Assembly: GCA_013416435.1 (NCBI GenBank) | Contig: JACCEN010000003.1 | Location: forward strand, 1 to 64,000 | Direction: 5' to 3' | Source: Alcaligenaceae bacterium | GTDB lineage: Bacteria > Pseudomonadota > Gammaproteobacteria > Burkholderiales > Burkholderiaceae_B | DNA: 64,000 bases | Shown here: positions 42,733 to 50,093 of the stretch, in pieces | Layout of the letters: each line of letters opens with the position of its first letter | How positions within the stretch are numbered: position 1 is the stretch's first letter | Translations under genes and position numbers: made by a program | Notes under the pieces: model-generated | What the model was told of the DNA's origin: nothing | What the model saw: the letters and a program-made list of their open reading frames with translations, nothing else | Database searches by the model: none

Positions 42733-43728
42733 ATGAAACGAGCAATACTCAAACCACTCAAAGGATTTCTTCATGCGACCGTACTAATGGCGTTGCTGGG
42801 CGTGCCATGTCTGGGAGCTGCGGCCGAGAGCTATCCAACGCGTCCTGTGAAAATCATTCTGGGACTTGCGCCTGGCGGTATGAACGATATAGTAGCGCGA
42901 CTGCTCAGCGATGGCTTAGCCAAGGAACTGGGGCAGCCGGTCGTCGTAGAGAACCGCGTAGGGGCGGGCGGTACGATAGGGGGCGGTTACGCTGCCAATG
43001 CGGCTCCTGACGGATACACGCTGTTTTTGGGAGCGATAAGCAACATGGCCATTGCTCCCAGTCAATACAAGAACATGCCGTACGATCCAATCAAGGACTT
43101 TGCGCCCATTACAAAGCTGGCGTCGTCAGCAAACATTCTGGTGGCTCATCCCGTATCCGAGTTCAAAACTGTCCAGGAAGTGATCGATGCCGCCCGAAAA
43201 GACCCGCAGTCCGCCATGTATGCTACGGCGGGTATGGGAACATCCCCTCATATGGCTGGAGAACTCTTCAACATAATGGCCAAGGTCAAGCTGCCCAGCG
43301 TGCCCTATAAAGGCGACGGCCCCGCGTTGACAGACGTTGCAGGAGGGCAGGTCAAGTTGGCGTTCCCAGCACTGCCTGCGGCAATGAATATGATCAGGGC
43401 GGGCCAATTAAGGCCGATAGCCGTTACGAGCAAGCAGCGGTCTTCAAAGCTGCCTGACGTTCCCACGATATCGGAGTCGGGAGTGGCCGGATACGACATG
43501 AGCCCTTGGGTCGGAATGTTTGCACCGGCGCAGACCCCTAAGCCTATCATCCAACGGTTGAATCAGGCTTTTGCCACGGTTCTCAAGTCGGAACGCGTCG
43601 GCCAGCGATTTTCGGAACTGGCGCTCGAACCGGTGGGCGATTCGCCGGAAGAATTCGGAACATTTCTTGCCGAAGAAATCGAAAAATGGAGCAAGGTAGC
43701 TAAAGCGGCGGGGATCCAGCCTCAGTGA
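42733..43728 (+). CDS. Bug-type (TTT) periplasmic solute receptor
   Basis: The ATG at 42733 has AAGGAGA six bases upstream and is preferred over a GTG six codons earlier; 331 residues. Signal peptide MKRAILKPLKGFLHATVLMA. YPTRPVKIILGLAPGGMNDI is the binding loop (APGG-x2-D). VVVENRVGAGGTIGGGYAAN, APDGYTLFLGAISNMAI, VPYKGDGPALTDVAGGQVKL and LPDVPTISESGVAGYDMSPW are the other landmarks. Last gene of the acid-sugar kinase operon; its ligand is likely the pathway's substrate. Its 3' end overlaps a convergent hydrolase gene by 29 bases. Confidence 0.95.
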   Translation: MKRAILKPLKGFLHATVLMALLGVPCLGAAAESYPTRPVKIILGLAPGGMNDIVARLLSDGLAKELGQPVVVENRVGAGGTIGGGYAANAAPDGYTLFLGAISNMAIAPSQYKNMPYDPIKDFAPITKLASSANILVAHPVSEFKTVQEVIDAARKDPQSAMYATAGMGTSPHMAGELFNIMAKVKLPSVPYKGDGPALTDVAGGQVKLAFPALPAAMNMIRAGQLRPIAVTSKQRSSKLPDVPTISESGVAGYDMSPWVGMFAPAQTPKPIIQRLNQAFATVLKSERVGQRFSELALEPVGDSPEEFGTFLAEEIEKWSKVAKAAGIQPQ

Positions 43729-44578
43729 CGACCACGCCTGTGAATTCCCTCACCGCTTCGGCGTACCCGGGGCTGCGGCTCGCCCCTGAATGCGATGCGG
43801 ATTCTATTTTGGCCAACGATTGCTTGCCGCCGTCACGCCCGCTGGCGGCTTCGTAGAGCGCATCGCTCATGGCATGCGGCACCACGCTGTCGCCGGTGCC
43901 GTGTATGAACAGTATCGGCTGGCGCACGTGCGCGATGCGGGAAAGCGAGTCGAACGGCTGGGTGATGATCCAGTGCAAACCGGGCACGTTGCGCCACCGG
44001 CTGGCGGCGATCATTTCGCGGATGCTGGTGAAGGTGGATTCCAGTATCAGGCCGGCGAAGCTGCCCGGCTCGGCGTCGGCGGCCAGCGCCACCGCGACCG
44101 CGCCGCCCAGGCTATGTCCGTACACGAATCGGCGAGCGGGGTCGGGCTGGCGGCGCTCCAGCTCGCGCAGCGCGGCTTGGGCGTCTTCCACGGCGCTGGC
44201 CTGCGATGGCAGGAGCTCGGTCGATTCGCCGAAGCCGCGATAATCGATGGCCAGCATCGAATATCCCATGTCCACCCAGCGCTCCATGCGAAAGACGCTG
44301 CTGTTCAGGTTCCAGCGCGAGCCATGCAAATACAGTACGGTGGGCGCATCGGGCGAGGGCCCGGAAACATACCAGGCCCGGATGGTCTGGCCGCCCGACA
44401 GCGGCAGATCAAAGATTTCGGTTCCAGGCAGAGGCTCGCGCGCCCAGCGGGCTTCACCAAGCTCTATCGAGAAAATCGCGCTTCGTTGCCAGCGGTCCAG
44501 CCACACGTATGCCGCGCCGGCTGCGGAAAGCAGGACAGCGATGATGGCGGCAAAGAGGGCGGAGCGCTTCAGTCGCAT
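43700..44578 (-). CDS. Membrane-anchored alpha/beta hydrolase (BEM46/ABHD-like)
   Basis: 292 residues. An N-terminal hydrophobic segment LFAAIIAVLLSAAGAAYVWL (signal anchor) precedes the hydrolase fold. PTVLYLHGSRWNLNSS is the oxyanion-hole region; AIDYRGFGES; nucleophile Ser in VYGHSLGGAVAVALA; Asp in FIHGTGDSVVPHAMS; and His in IESASHSGAS. Similar proteins act as serine hydrolases or thioesterases of unknown substrate. It stands alone: convergent overlap with the Bug gene and a short gap to the VOC gene upstream on the same strand (18 bases), so it may share a transcript with that gene. Confidence 0.88.
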   Translation of the reverse strand: MRLKRSALFAAIIAVLLSAAGAAYVWLDRWQRSAIFSIELGEARWAREPLPGTEIFDLPLSGGQTIRAWYVSGPSPDAPTVLYLHGSRWNLNSSVFRMERWVDMGYSMLAIDYRGFGESTELLPSQASAVEDAQAALRELERRQPDPARRFVYGHSLGGAVAVALAADAEPGSFAGLILESTFTSIREMIAASRWRNVPGLHWIITQPFDSLSRIAHVRQPILFIHGTGDSVVPHAMSDALYEAASGRDGGKQSLAKIESASHSGASRSPGYAEAVREFTGVVVTEAGSPPL

Positions 44579-44595
44579 GGCGAAAGGGCGTGAAA

Positions 44596-45024
44596 TCAGA
44601 AGCTTATTTGGACCGACGGCGAACTGCGCTGCGCGGGGCCGTGATAGACGACTTCGATGTTGTTGCCATCGGGATCCAGCACGAAAGCGGCATAGTAGCT
44701 GGGATGGTATTCCCGGTAGCCCGGGCTGCCGTTGTCCGTGCCTCCGTTCGCCAGCGCGGCGCGGTGGAAGGCGTCGACCATCTCGGTGCTGTCGGCCTGG
44801 AAGGCCAGATGATTCCGGCCGGTCGGGTGGCCTTGCGCAGCGGGGCTGTCAATGGAGGTGACGACCAGTTCGTCCACCCAGAAGTAGCCGTCGCCCGAGC
44901 CGCCCATGGGAATGCGCAGAATATCGATGATGGATTCATAAAAAGCCTGGCTTTTCGCCAAATCCTTGACCACCAGCTGGACATGGTCGATCAGCCGTCC
45001 GCGATGCAGCTCCTGGATTTCCAT
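44596..45024 (-). CDS. VOC-superfamily (glyoxalase/bleomycin resistance/dioxygenase-fold) protein
   Basis: 142 residues with an AGGAG box before the ATG. RLIDHVQLVVKDLAKSQAFY is strand 1 with a metal-ligand His; YFWVDELVVTSIDSP; NHLAFQADSTEMVDAFHRAA with the second His; and YYAAFVLDPDGNNIEVVYHG with the terminal Glu ligand. The set H/H/E is the usual VOC metal site, so a lyase, isomerase or dioxygenase role is possible. It precedes the alpha/beta hydrolase gene on the minus strand. Confidence 0.9.
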   Translation of the reverse strand: MEIQELHRGRLIDHVQLVVKDLAKSQAFYESIIDILRIPMGGSGDGYFWVDELVVTSIDSPAAQGHPTGRNHLAFQADSTEMVDAFHRAALANGGTDNGSPGYREYHPSYYAAFVLDPDGNNIEVVYHGPAQRSSPSVQISF

Positions 45025-45149
45025 TGAATGCTCCTGTTATTGGAATATGAGACGTCAGAATACTGCAATCGGGCGCTGTTTTCGGCTTGTGTTTGTATCA
45101 AACGCTTGCAGGTTTTGGGGAGGCGTTTGTCTTTTAGCCTTGACAGGCC

Positions 45150-46253
45150 CTAGGGCAGGTTTTCGCTGAGCACGATGCTGATTTGCATGGGCTCGACCCC
45201 CGCCATGGCTTCGCGTCCTTCGCGCAGGTTCGCGAAGATGCGCACGCTGTTCAACACGGTGGAATGCATGTTCTGGTTCAGTATCGCGTCCAGAGATCCG
45301 TCCACCAGCAATGCGCGGGTGTCCGGCGTCAGTCCGTGTCCAATGAACACCGTGCTTTGATCGCGTCCGGTTTCCTTGAGCGCTTGCGCCACGCCGTCGG
45401 AGGCGCCGCCGATATTGTAGATGCCGACGAGGTCGCGGTATTGCTCCAGCAACTGCCGCGTTTGACGGTAGTTGGTTTCCGCATCGTCGTGGCCTTCGCG
45501 CAAGCCCACGACTTGCAGGCCGGGAAATTTTTCTTCCAGTATGTGCTGGAAGCCCATTTCGCGCTCTTCGTGGCCGCGATAGTAGCGGCTGCCTGCGATC
45601 ATTGCCACCTTGCCCGATCGGGGGGCGATGAAACGGCCCAGCAGCAGCCCGGCGCTGCGGCCGGCGGCGCGGTTGTCGAGCCCCACATAGGCCGCGCGGC
45701 GCGAGCTGGACAGATCGGAGATGAGCGTCAGCGTATGCACATTTTTATCGGCCAGCGTATTGACGGCTTCGCGGACCAGGGGATGTTCCAGCGCCATGAA
45801 CGCAATGCCGTCGGCTCGCTTGCCTTCGCGCAACAGGCTGTCCACCAGCGCCTGGGGATTGAAGCCTTCTATGTAGCGGCATCGGCACTGGACGTTGAAG
45901 GGTTCCAGTTGCTCGCGCGCGATCTCGACATAATCGCCCAGCATGTTCAGGAAGCGATTGGTGCCCGCGGGAAGCAGGAAAGTCAGCCGCATGGGCTGCG
46001 GACGCAAGGCTTTGTAAAGGTCATTCTGCGGCAGATAGCCCAGTTCGGCGGCCGCTTTGAGCACCGCCTGGACAGTGGCCGGCCGCACGCCTGGACGATG
46101 ATTGAGCACGCGGTCGACCGTGGCGGTCGAGACGCCGGAGTGCGTCGCCACGTCGGCGATGCCGGTGCGCCGGGAGGTGTTGCGCGTCTTGCCTGTTTTG
46201 CTTGCTGGCACAGTGAGCACCGTCGGGAAAAAGTTGGCCGGATCCGCCGGCAT
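45150..46253 (-). CDS. LacI-family transcriptional regulator
   Basis: 367 residues. After a basic leader of about 30 residues comes the LacI helix-turn-helix GIADVATHSGVSTATVDRVL with NHRPGVRPATVQAVLKAAAE (hinge), then a periplasmic-binding-like sugar domain (FLLPAGTNRFLNMLGDYVEI, YVGLDNRAAGRSAGLLLGRF, GIYNIGGASDGVAQALKETG). The VDRVLN rather than VSRVLN recognition helix matches the subgroup typical of proteobacterial inositol and sugar-acid regulators. It is divergent from the ABC transporter/RuBisCO-like operon, its probable target. Confidence 0.92.
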   Translation of the reverse strand: MPADPANFFPTVLTVPASKTGKTRNTSRRTGIADVATHSGVSTATVDRVLNHRPGVRPATVQAVLKAAAELGYLPQNDLYKALRPQPMRLTFLLPAGTNRFLNMLGDYVEIAREQLEPFNVQCRCRYIEGFNPQALVDSLLREGKRADGIAFMALEHPLVREAVNTLADKNVHTLTLISDLSSSRRAAYVGLDNRAAGRSAGLLLGRFIAPRSGKVAMIAGSRYYRGHEEREMGFQHILEEKFPGLQVVGLREGHDDAETNYRQTRQLLEQYRDLVGIYNIGGASDGVAQALKETGRDQSTVFIGHGLTPDTRALLVDGSLDAILNQNMHSTVLNSVRIFANLREGREAMAGVEPMQISIVLSENLP

Positions 46254-46278
46254 ACTGGCCGATGCGAAATGATGGGCA

Positions 46279-46300
46279 ATTTATTTACATCAAAATAAAT
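46279..46300. promoter_or_regulatory. Candidate LacI-type operator
   Basis: ATTTATTT and AAATAAAT are perfect 8-base inverted arms around ACATCA, 25 bases ahead of the LacI start and in the divergent promoter region of the ABC transporter operon. Confidence 0.45.
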
Positions 46301-46478
46301 CAAACCATTATCATGGCAGCCAGTATCTCAAAGATTTAATTCAATGTCATCATGGGGACCGTTTCGGTCTGGCCGTAAATAGACATCAAAAAACATCATT
46401 TTATAAGCTGGACAGTTTCTGGCCTTGGCGGATACCATGCCGATACAAGTCAATAGAACGGATAGGCGAGGAGACAAC

Positions 46479-46565
46479 GTGACGATAGCCGCCGGCAGGC
46501 GTATTGCATCGGGCGACCGGGTTTTGGATTCGCGGTTTTTGGCGGCCGTGACCGGCAAAGCGTGA
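46479..46565 (+). CDS. Possible 28-residue leader peptide coupled to the ABC permease
   Basis: GTG start with AGGAGA five bases upstream. It encodes VTIAAGRRIASGDRVLDSRF and eight more residues, and its TGA overlaps the permease ATG as TGATG. The ribosome binding site is stronger than any other near the permease start, so the small ORF may serve to bring ribosomes to the permease gene. There is no hydrophobic segment, run of one amino acid, or known domain. Confidence 0.4.
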   Translation: MTIAAGRRIASGDRVLDSRFLAAVTGKA

Positions 46566-47248
46566 TGATCTACGAGTTCGATTTTTCCAGCGTGGTGGCT
46601 GAATGGCCTCAGTTTCTTGAAGGGGCGTGGGTCACCATACAGCTGGCATTTCCCGCCACCCTGGTGGGTTTATGCCTGGGGATACTTTGCGCGATAGGCC
46701 GGCGCAGCCCTCGCCGGTGGCTGTCAAGGGCATGCGGCATCTATGTCGAGATCATCCGCAATACGCCGCTGCTGGTTCAGATCTTTCTGGTGTTCTTCGG
46801 GTTGGCCAGCCTGGGCTGGAAGGTGTCGGCTTTTGGTGCCGCACTCGTGTCGCTGATCATCAACGTCGCGGCCTATACCTGCGAAATCGTCCGCGCCGGC
46901 ATGGATTCCATCAACGAAGGCCAGATCGAGGCGGCGGAATGCCTGGGGCTCAGCAAGGCGCAGGTGTACTGGCACGTCGTCCTTTGGCCGGCCATGGAAA
47001 AAGTCTATCCGGCGCTCACCAGCCAGTTCGTGCTGCTGATGCTGGCGTCGTCCATCGCTTCGCAAATATCGGTCGAGGAACTGACCGCCATTGCCAGCCG
47101 AGTGCAGGCGGATACTTTTCGTCCTTTCGAGGCCTACATCCTGGTGGCGGTGGCCTACCTGGCGCTTTCCCTGCTCATGCGTATTGCGCTGTGGGCATTC
47201 GGGCAAATGGTGTTTGCGCGGCGCCGCAAACTCAAGGTTGCGAGGTAA
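46565..47248 (+). CDS. Polar amino acid-type ABC transporter permease 1
   Basis: The ATG at 46565 (MIYEFDFSSVVAEWPQF) follows the small ORF stop; a GTG lies one codon earlier. About 227 residues with five or so transmembrane helices in the HisM/GlnP pattern. GAWVTIQLAFPATLVGLCLG is the first; YVEIIRNTPLLVQIFLVFFG is the family signature; and EAAECLGLSKAQVYWHVVLW is the EAA loop that contacts the ATPase. First gene of a permease-permease-ATPase-binding protein set leading into VOC, RuBisCO-like and kinase genes. Confidence 0.93.
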   Translation: MIYEFDFSSVVAEWPQFLEGAWVTIQLAFPATLVGLCLGILCAIGRRSPRRWLSRACGIYVEIIRNTPLLVQIFLVFFGLASLGWKVSAFGAALVSLIINVAAYTCEIVRAGMDSINEGQIEAAECLGLSKAQVYWHVVLWPAMEKVYPALTSQFVLLMLASSIASQISVEELTAIASRVQADTFRPFEAYILVAVAYLALSLLMRIALWAFGQMVFARRRKLKVAR

Positions 47249-47251
47249 GCC

Positions 47252-47923
47252 ATGGTAGCGGGCGGATTTTCCCTGGAGCATCTTTATTTTCTGCTGCATG
47301 GCGCGGTGTGGACGGTCTGCCTGTCGCTCATCGCCTTCTTGGGCGGCGGTTTGGCGGGCGGCGTGGTCGCGCTCTGCCGTATCAGCCCCTTGCGGCCGCT
47401 GCGGTGGGCCTCGTACGCCTATGTGCAAATCATACAGGGCACGCCTTTGCTGGTATTGCTTTTCGTGTCGTACTTCGGCTTGAGCATCGCGGGGCTGAAG
47501 CTGTCGGGCCTGACGGCCGCCGGCGTATCGATGATCATCTATGTCAGCGCCTACCTGGGTGAAATATGGCGCGGCTGCATAGAGTCCGTCGCCAAGACCC
47601 AATGGGAAGCGGCGGAATGCCTGGCGTTGACGAGAACGCAGCGCCTGCGCCTGGTCATACTGCCCCAGGCGATGCGGATTGCGACGCCGCCCACGGTGGG
47701 ATTCATGGTGCAGATCGTCAAGAACACGTCGCTGGCCTCGATCGTCGGTTTCGTCGAGCTGGTCCGGGCGGGGCAACTGATCAACAACTCGATATTCCAG
47801 CCTTTCCTGATCTATCTGCTCATTGCCGTATTTTATTTTGCCATGTGCTATCCGCTCTCCGCCTGGAGCCGGAAGCTCGAAGGACGCCTGCAATATGGCG
47901 CGCGTCCGCAGCCCAGCACATGA
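47252..47923 (+). CDS. Polar amino acid-type ABC transporter permease 2
   Basis: 223 residues, starting 3 bases after permease 1 stops. Same family: GAVWTVCLSLIAFLGGGLAG as helix 1, YVQIIQGTPLLVLLFVSYFG signature, and WEAAECLALTRTQRLRLVIL EAA loop. The two permeases are a heterodimeric channel. The TGA stop shares bases with an ATG at 47920. Confidence 0.93.
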   Translation: MVAGGFSLEHLYFLLHGAVWTVCLSLIAFLGGGLAGGVVALCRISPLRPLRWASYAYVQIIQGTPLLVLLFVSYFGLSIAGLKLSGLTAAGVSMIIYVSAYLGEIWRGCIESVAKTQWEAAECLALTRTQRLRLVILPQAMRIATPPTVGFMVQIVKNTSLASIVGFVELVRAGQLINNSIFQPFLIYLLIAVFYFAMCYPLSAWSRKLEGRLQYGARPQPST

Positions 47924-47934
47924 AAGGAACAGAA

Positions 47935-48663
47935 ATGTCGATTGTGGTCGAACTCAACGATGTCCATAAAAGCTTTGGCGCCAATACCGTCCTGAAAGGC
48001 GTCTCTTTTGCCGTCCCCAAAGGCCAGGTCGTGGCGATCATCGGCAAGAGCGGCTCGGGCAAGAGCACTGCGCTCCGCTGCATCGATCGCCTCGAAATCA
48101 TAGACAAGGGGAACATCGAGGTCTGCGGCCATCGCGTCAGCGATCCGGGCATCGAACTGAGGCGGCTACGCATGGACGTGGGCATCGTCTTCCAAAGCTA
48201 CAACCTCTTCCCGCATCTCACGGTAGAACAGAACGTGATGCTGGCGCCCCGCGCGGTCAAGAAGAAAAGCAAGGACGAGGCCAGGGCACTGAGCCACCGT
48301 ACGCTCAGCCAGGTGGGGCTTGTTGACAAAGCCCAGGCCTATCCTGAACAACTATCGGGCGGACAGCAGCAACGCGTGGCGATTGCGCGATCTCTCGCCA
48401 TGGAGCCCAAGGTCATGCTGTTCGACGAGGTGACGTCCGCGCTCGACCCTCAGCTTACGGGCGAAGTCCTGCGCGTCATCGAGCAACTCGCTTCCGAGGG
48501 CATGACGATGGTGCTCGTCACGCACGAAATGGAGTTCGCCGCAAGAGTCGCCGACACCATCATTTTCATGCACGAAGGCAAGGTCTGGGAGACGGGGCCC
48601 GGATCCATGCTGAAGGACCCTCAGACGCCCGAGCTGAAGCAGTTCATGGCGTATGGGCTTTGA
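47935..48663 (+). CDS. Polar amino acid-type ABC transporter ATP-binding protein
   Basis: The ATG at 47935 has AAAGGAAC upstream; an ATG at 47920 adds five residues and overlaps the permease stop. About 242 residues. Walker A is IIGKSGSGKSTALRCIDRLE, Q-loop VFQSYNLFPHLTV, signature LSGGQQQRVAIARSLAMEP, Walker B VMLFDEVTSALDP and H-loop VLVTHEMEFA. This is the GlnQ/HisP type that pairs with two HisM-like permeases. All catalytic motifs are present. Confidence 0.95.
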   Translation: MSIVVELNDVHKSFGANTVLKGVSFAVPKGQVVAIIGKSGSGKSTALRCIDRLEIIDKGNIEVCGHRVSDPGIELRRLRMDVGIVFQSYNLFPHLTVEQNVMLAPRAVKKKSKDEARALSHRTLSQVGLVDKAQAYPEQLSGGQQQRVAIARSLAMEPKVMLFDEVTSALDPQLTGEVLRVIEQLASEGMTMVLVTHEMEFAARVADTIIFMHEGKVWETGPGSMLKDPQTPELKQFMAYGL

Positions 48664-48712
48664 TCGCCTTGCGTGGCGATGCACCCCTATCGAATCACTC
48701 CTGGAGACAACG

Positions 48713-49510
48713 ATGAAACTGAAGAAAGCACTGTGTTTTACCGTCATGGCGGCCTGCCTTGGCGTTTTATCGGGCACCGCCGCGGCGGATGCCCTGTCCG
48801 ACATCCGCGCCGCCAACAAGATACGGGTGGGCATAGACCTGGGTGCGCCGTTCTACGGATACATCGATGAAAAAATGCAGCCGGTGGGTTCCGATGTCGA
48901 AGCCGCAAGATTGCTCGCCAAAGACCTGGGCGTCGAGCTGGAAATCGTCCAGACGACCAATTCCGCCCGCATCCCCAACCTTTTGTCGAACAAGGCGGAT
49001 CTGATCATCTCGTCGCTGTCGATTACGCCGGAACGCGCCAAGGCCGTCGATTTCTCCATCCCCTACGGCGCGATCCAGGCCGCGGTGGGCGCTCCCAAGA
49101 GCCTCGCCATCAAGGACATGAACGACTTGAACGGCAAGGCGGTGGCCGTCACGCGGGGCGGTCCCCAGGACAAGCTGGTATCCGAAGGCGCGCCGGGCGC
49201 CAAGGTGATCCGTTTCGACGACGAGGCCGCCTCGATCACGGCCGCGGCAACGGGCCAGACCGATATCGTGGCCATTACGCCGCCCATCATTCATGCCATC
49301 GGCAAGCGCAATCAGGCCCGCGAGTTCGAAGTCAAGTTCGTCATTCAGTCATACCGCCTGGGCGTCGCCATGCGCAAGAACGAACCGGCGCTCAAGGAAT
49401 GGGTGAACGACTGGATCCGCGCCAACCTGAAGAACGGGAAGCTGAACGAAATCCATCTGAAGTATGCCGGCGTGCCGATTCCGGACGAAATCGTGACCGG
49501 TGCCAACTAG
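48713..49510 (+). CDS. Periplasmic substrate-binding protein of the ABC transporter (SBP_bac_3 family)
   Basis: The ATG at 48713 (MKLKKALCFTVMAACLGVLS, signal peptide) follows GGAGACA; 265 residues. LSDIRAANKIRVGIDLGAPF, YIDEKMQPVGSDVEAARLLA, LSNKADLIISSLSITPERAK and VDFSIPYGAIQAAV follow the family order. The usual binding-pocket Arg in T-x-E-R is present, which in this family contacts a carboxylate. The context of a RuBisCO-like protein and an acid-sugar kinase suggests the ligand may be a sugar acid, not an amino acid; this is inference. Confidence 0.92.
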   Translation: MKLKKALCFTVMAACLGVLSGTAAADALSDIRAANKIRVGIDLGAPFYGYIDEKMQPVGSDVEAARLLAKDLGVELEIVQTTNSARIPNLLSNKADLIISSLSITPERAKAVDFSIPYGAIQAAVGAPKSLAIKDMNDLNGKAVAVTRGGPQDKLVSEGAPGAKVIRFDDEAASITAAATGQTDIVAITPPIIHAIGKRNQAREFEVKFVIQSYRLGVAMRKNEPALKEWVNDWIRANLKNGKLNEIHLKYAGVPIPDEIVTGAN

Positions 49511-49527
49511 TATTTGCGGGAGCAGGA

Positions 49528-50067
49528 ATGAGCAAGTTTTTTGGTGAAATTCGCCAACTGGGATATGTCGTGAACGACATCGAGGCTGCGATGGACTACT
49601 GGAGCCGCAGCCTCGGTGTGGGGCCCTGGTATTACAACCCCAAGGTACCCATTGAAAACTATCACTACCGGGGCGAGCGCTATGAGCCTCACAACTCGGT
49701 GGCGCTGGCCAACTCCGGCTTCGTGCAGGTAGAGCTGATTCAATGCCGCAACGATGTGCCGTCCATGTACCGCGACTTCCTGCAGGCCGGCAATACCGGG
49801 CTGCAGCACGTTGCATACTGGACCGAACAATACGACGCCGACATGGACCGCCTGCTTGCGCAGGGCTTCAAGCCCGTCATGAGCGGCGAAGTGGGCGAGC
49901 GCGGTCGCTTCGTCTATTTCGATACCGAGTATCACCCCGGCACGGTCATCGAGCTGTCGGAGGTCGCGGGTCCCAAAGGCAAGCTGTTCGATCTGATCCG
50001 TTCCGAGGCGCAAGGCTGGGACGGCAGCGAGCCGGTACGCCGGTTTCCGGATCTGAAGACCTTGTGA
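49528..50067 (+). CDS. VOC-superfamily protein
   Basis: The ATG at 49528 has GGAGCAGGA upstream; 179 residues. GEIRQLGYVVNDIEAAMDYW is strand/helix 1; LGVGPWYYNPKVPIENYHYR; NSGFVQVELIQCRNDVPSMY; TGLQHVAYWTEQYDADMDRL with the central His; and YHPGTVIELSEVAGPKGKLF with the C-terminal Glu ligand. It resembles the methylmalonyl-CoA epimerase-like/glyoxalase group used in many sugar-acid and aromatic operons. It lies between the ABC binding protein and the RuBisCO-like gene. Confidence 0.88.
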   Translation: MSKFFGEIRQLGYVVNDIEAAMDYWSRSLGVGPWYYNPKVPIENYHYRGERYEPHNSVALANSGFVQVELIQCRNDVPSMYRDFLQAGNTGLQHVAYWTEQYDADMDRLLAQGFKPVMSGEVGERGRFVYFDTEYHPGTVIELSEVAGPKGKLFDLIRSEAQGWDGSEPVRRFPDLKTL

Positions 50068-50093
50068 TTGAATCGTCCACCTTCGAGGCACCT

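Noticed and set aside
45183-46298. 371-codon plus-strand frame opposite the LacI gene, and a similar 389-codon frame (46724-47893) opposite the permeases
   Set aside because: Both lack domains and lie wholly opposite well-supported genes.
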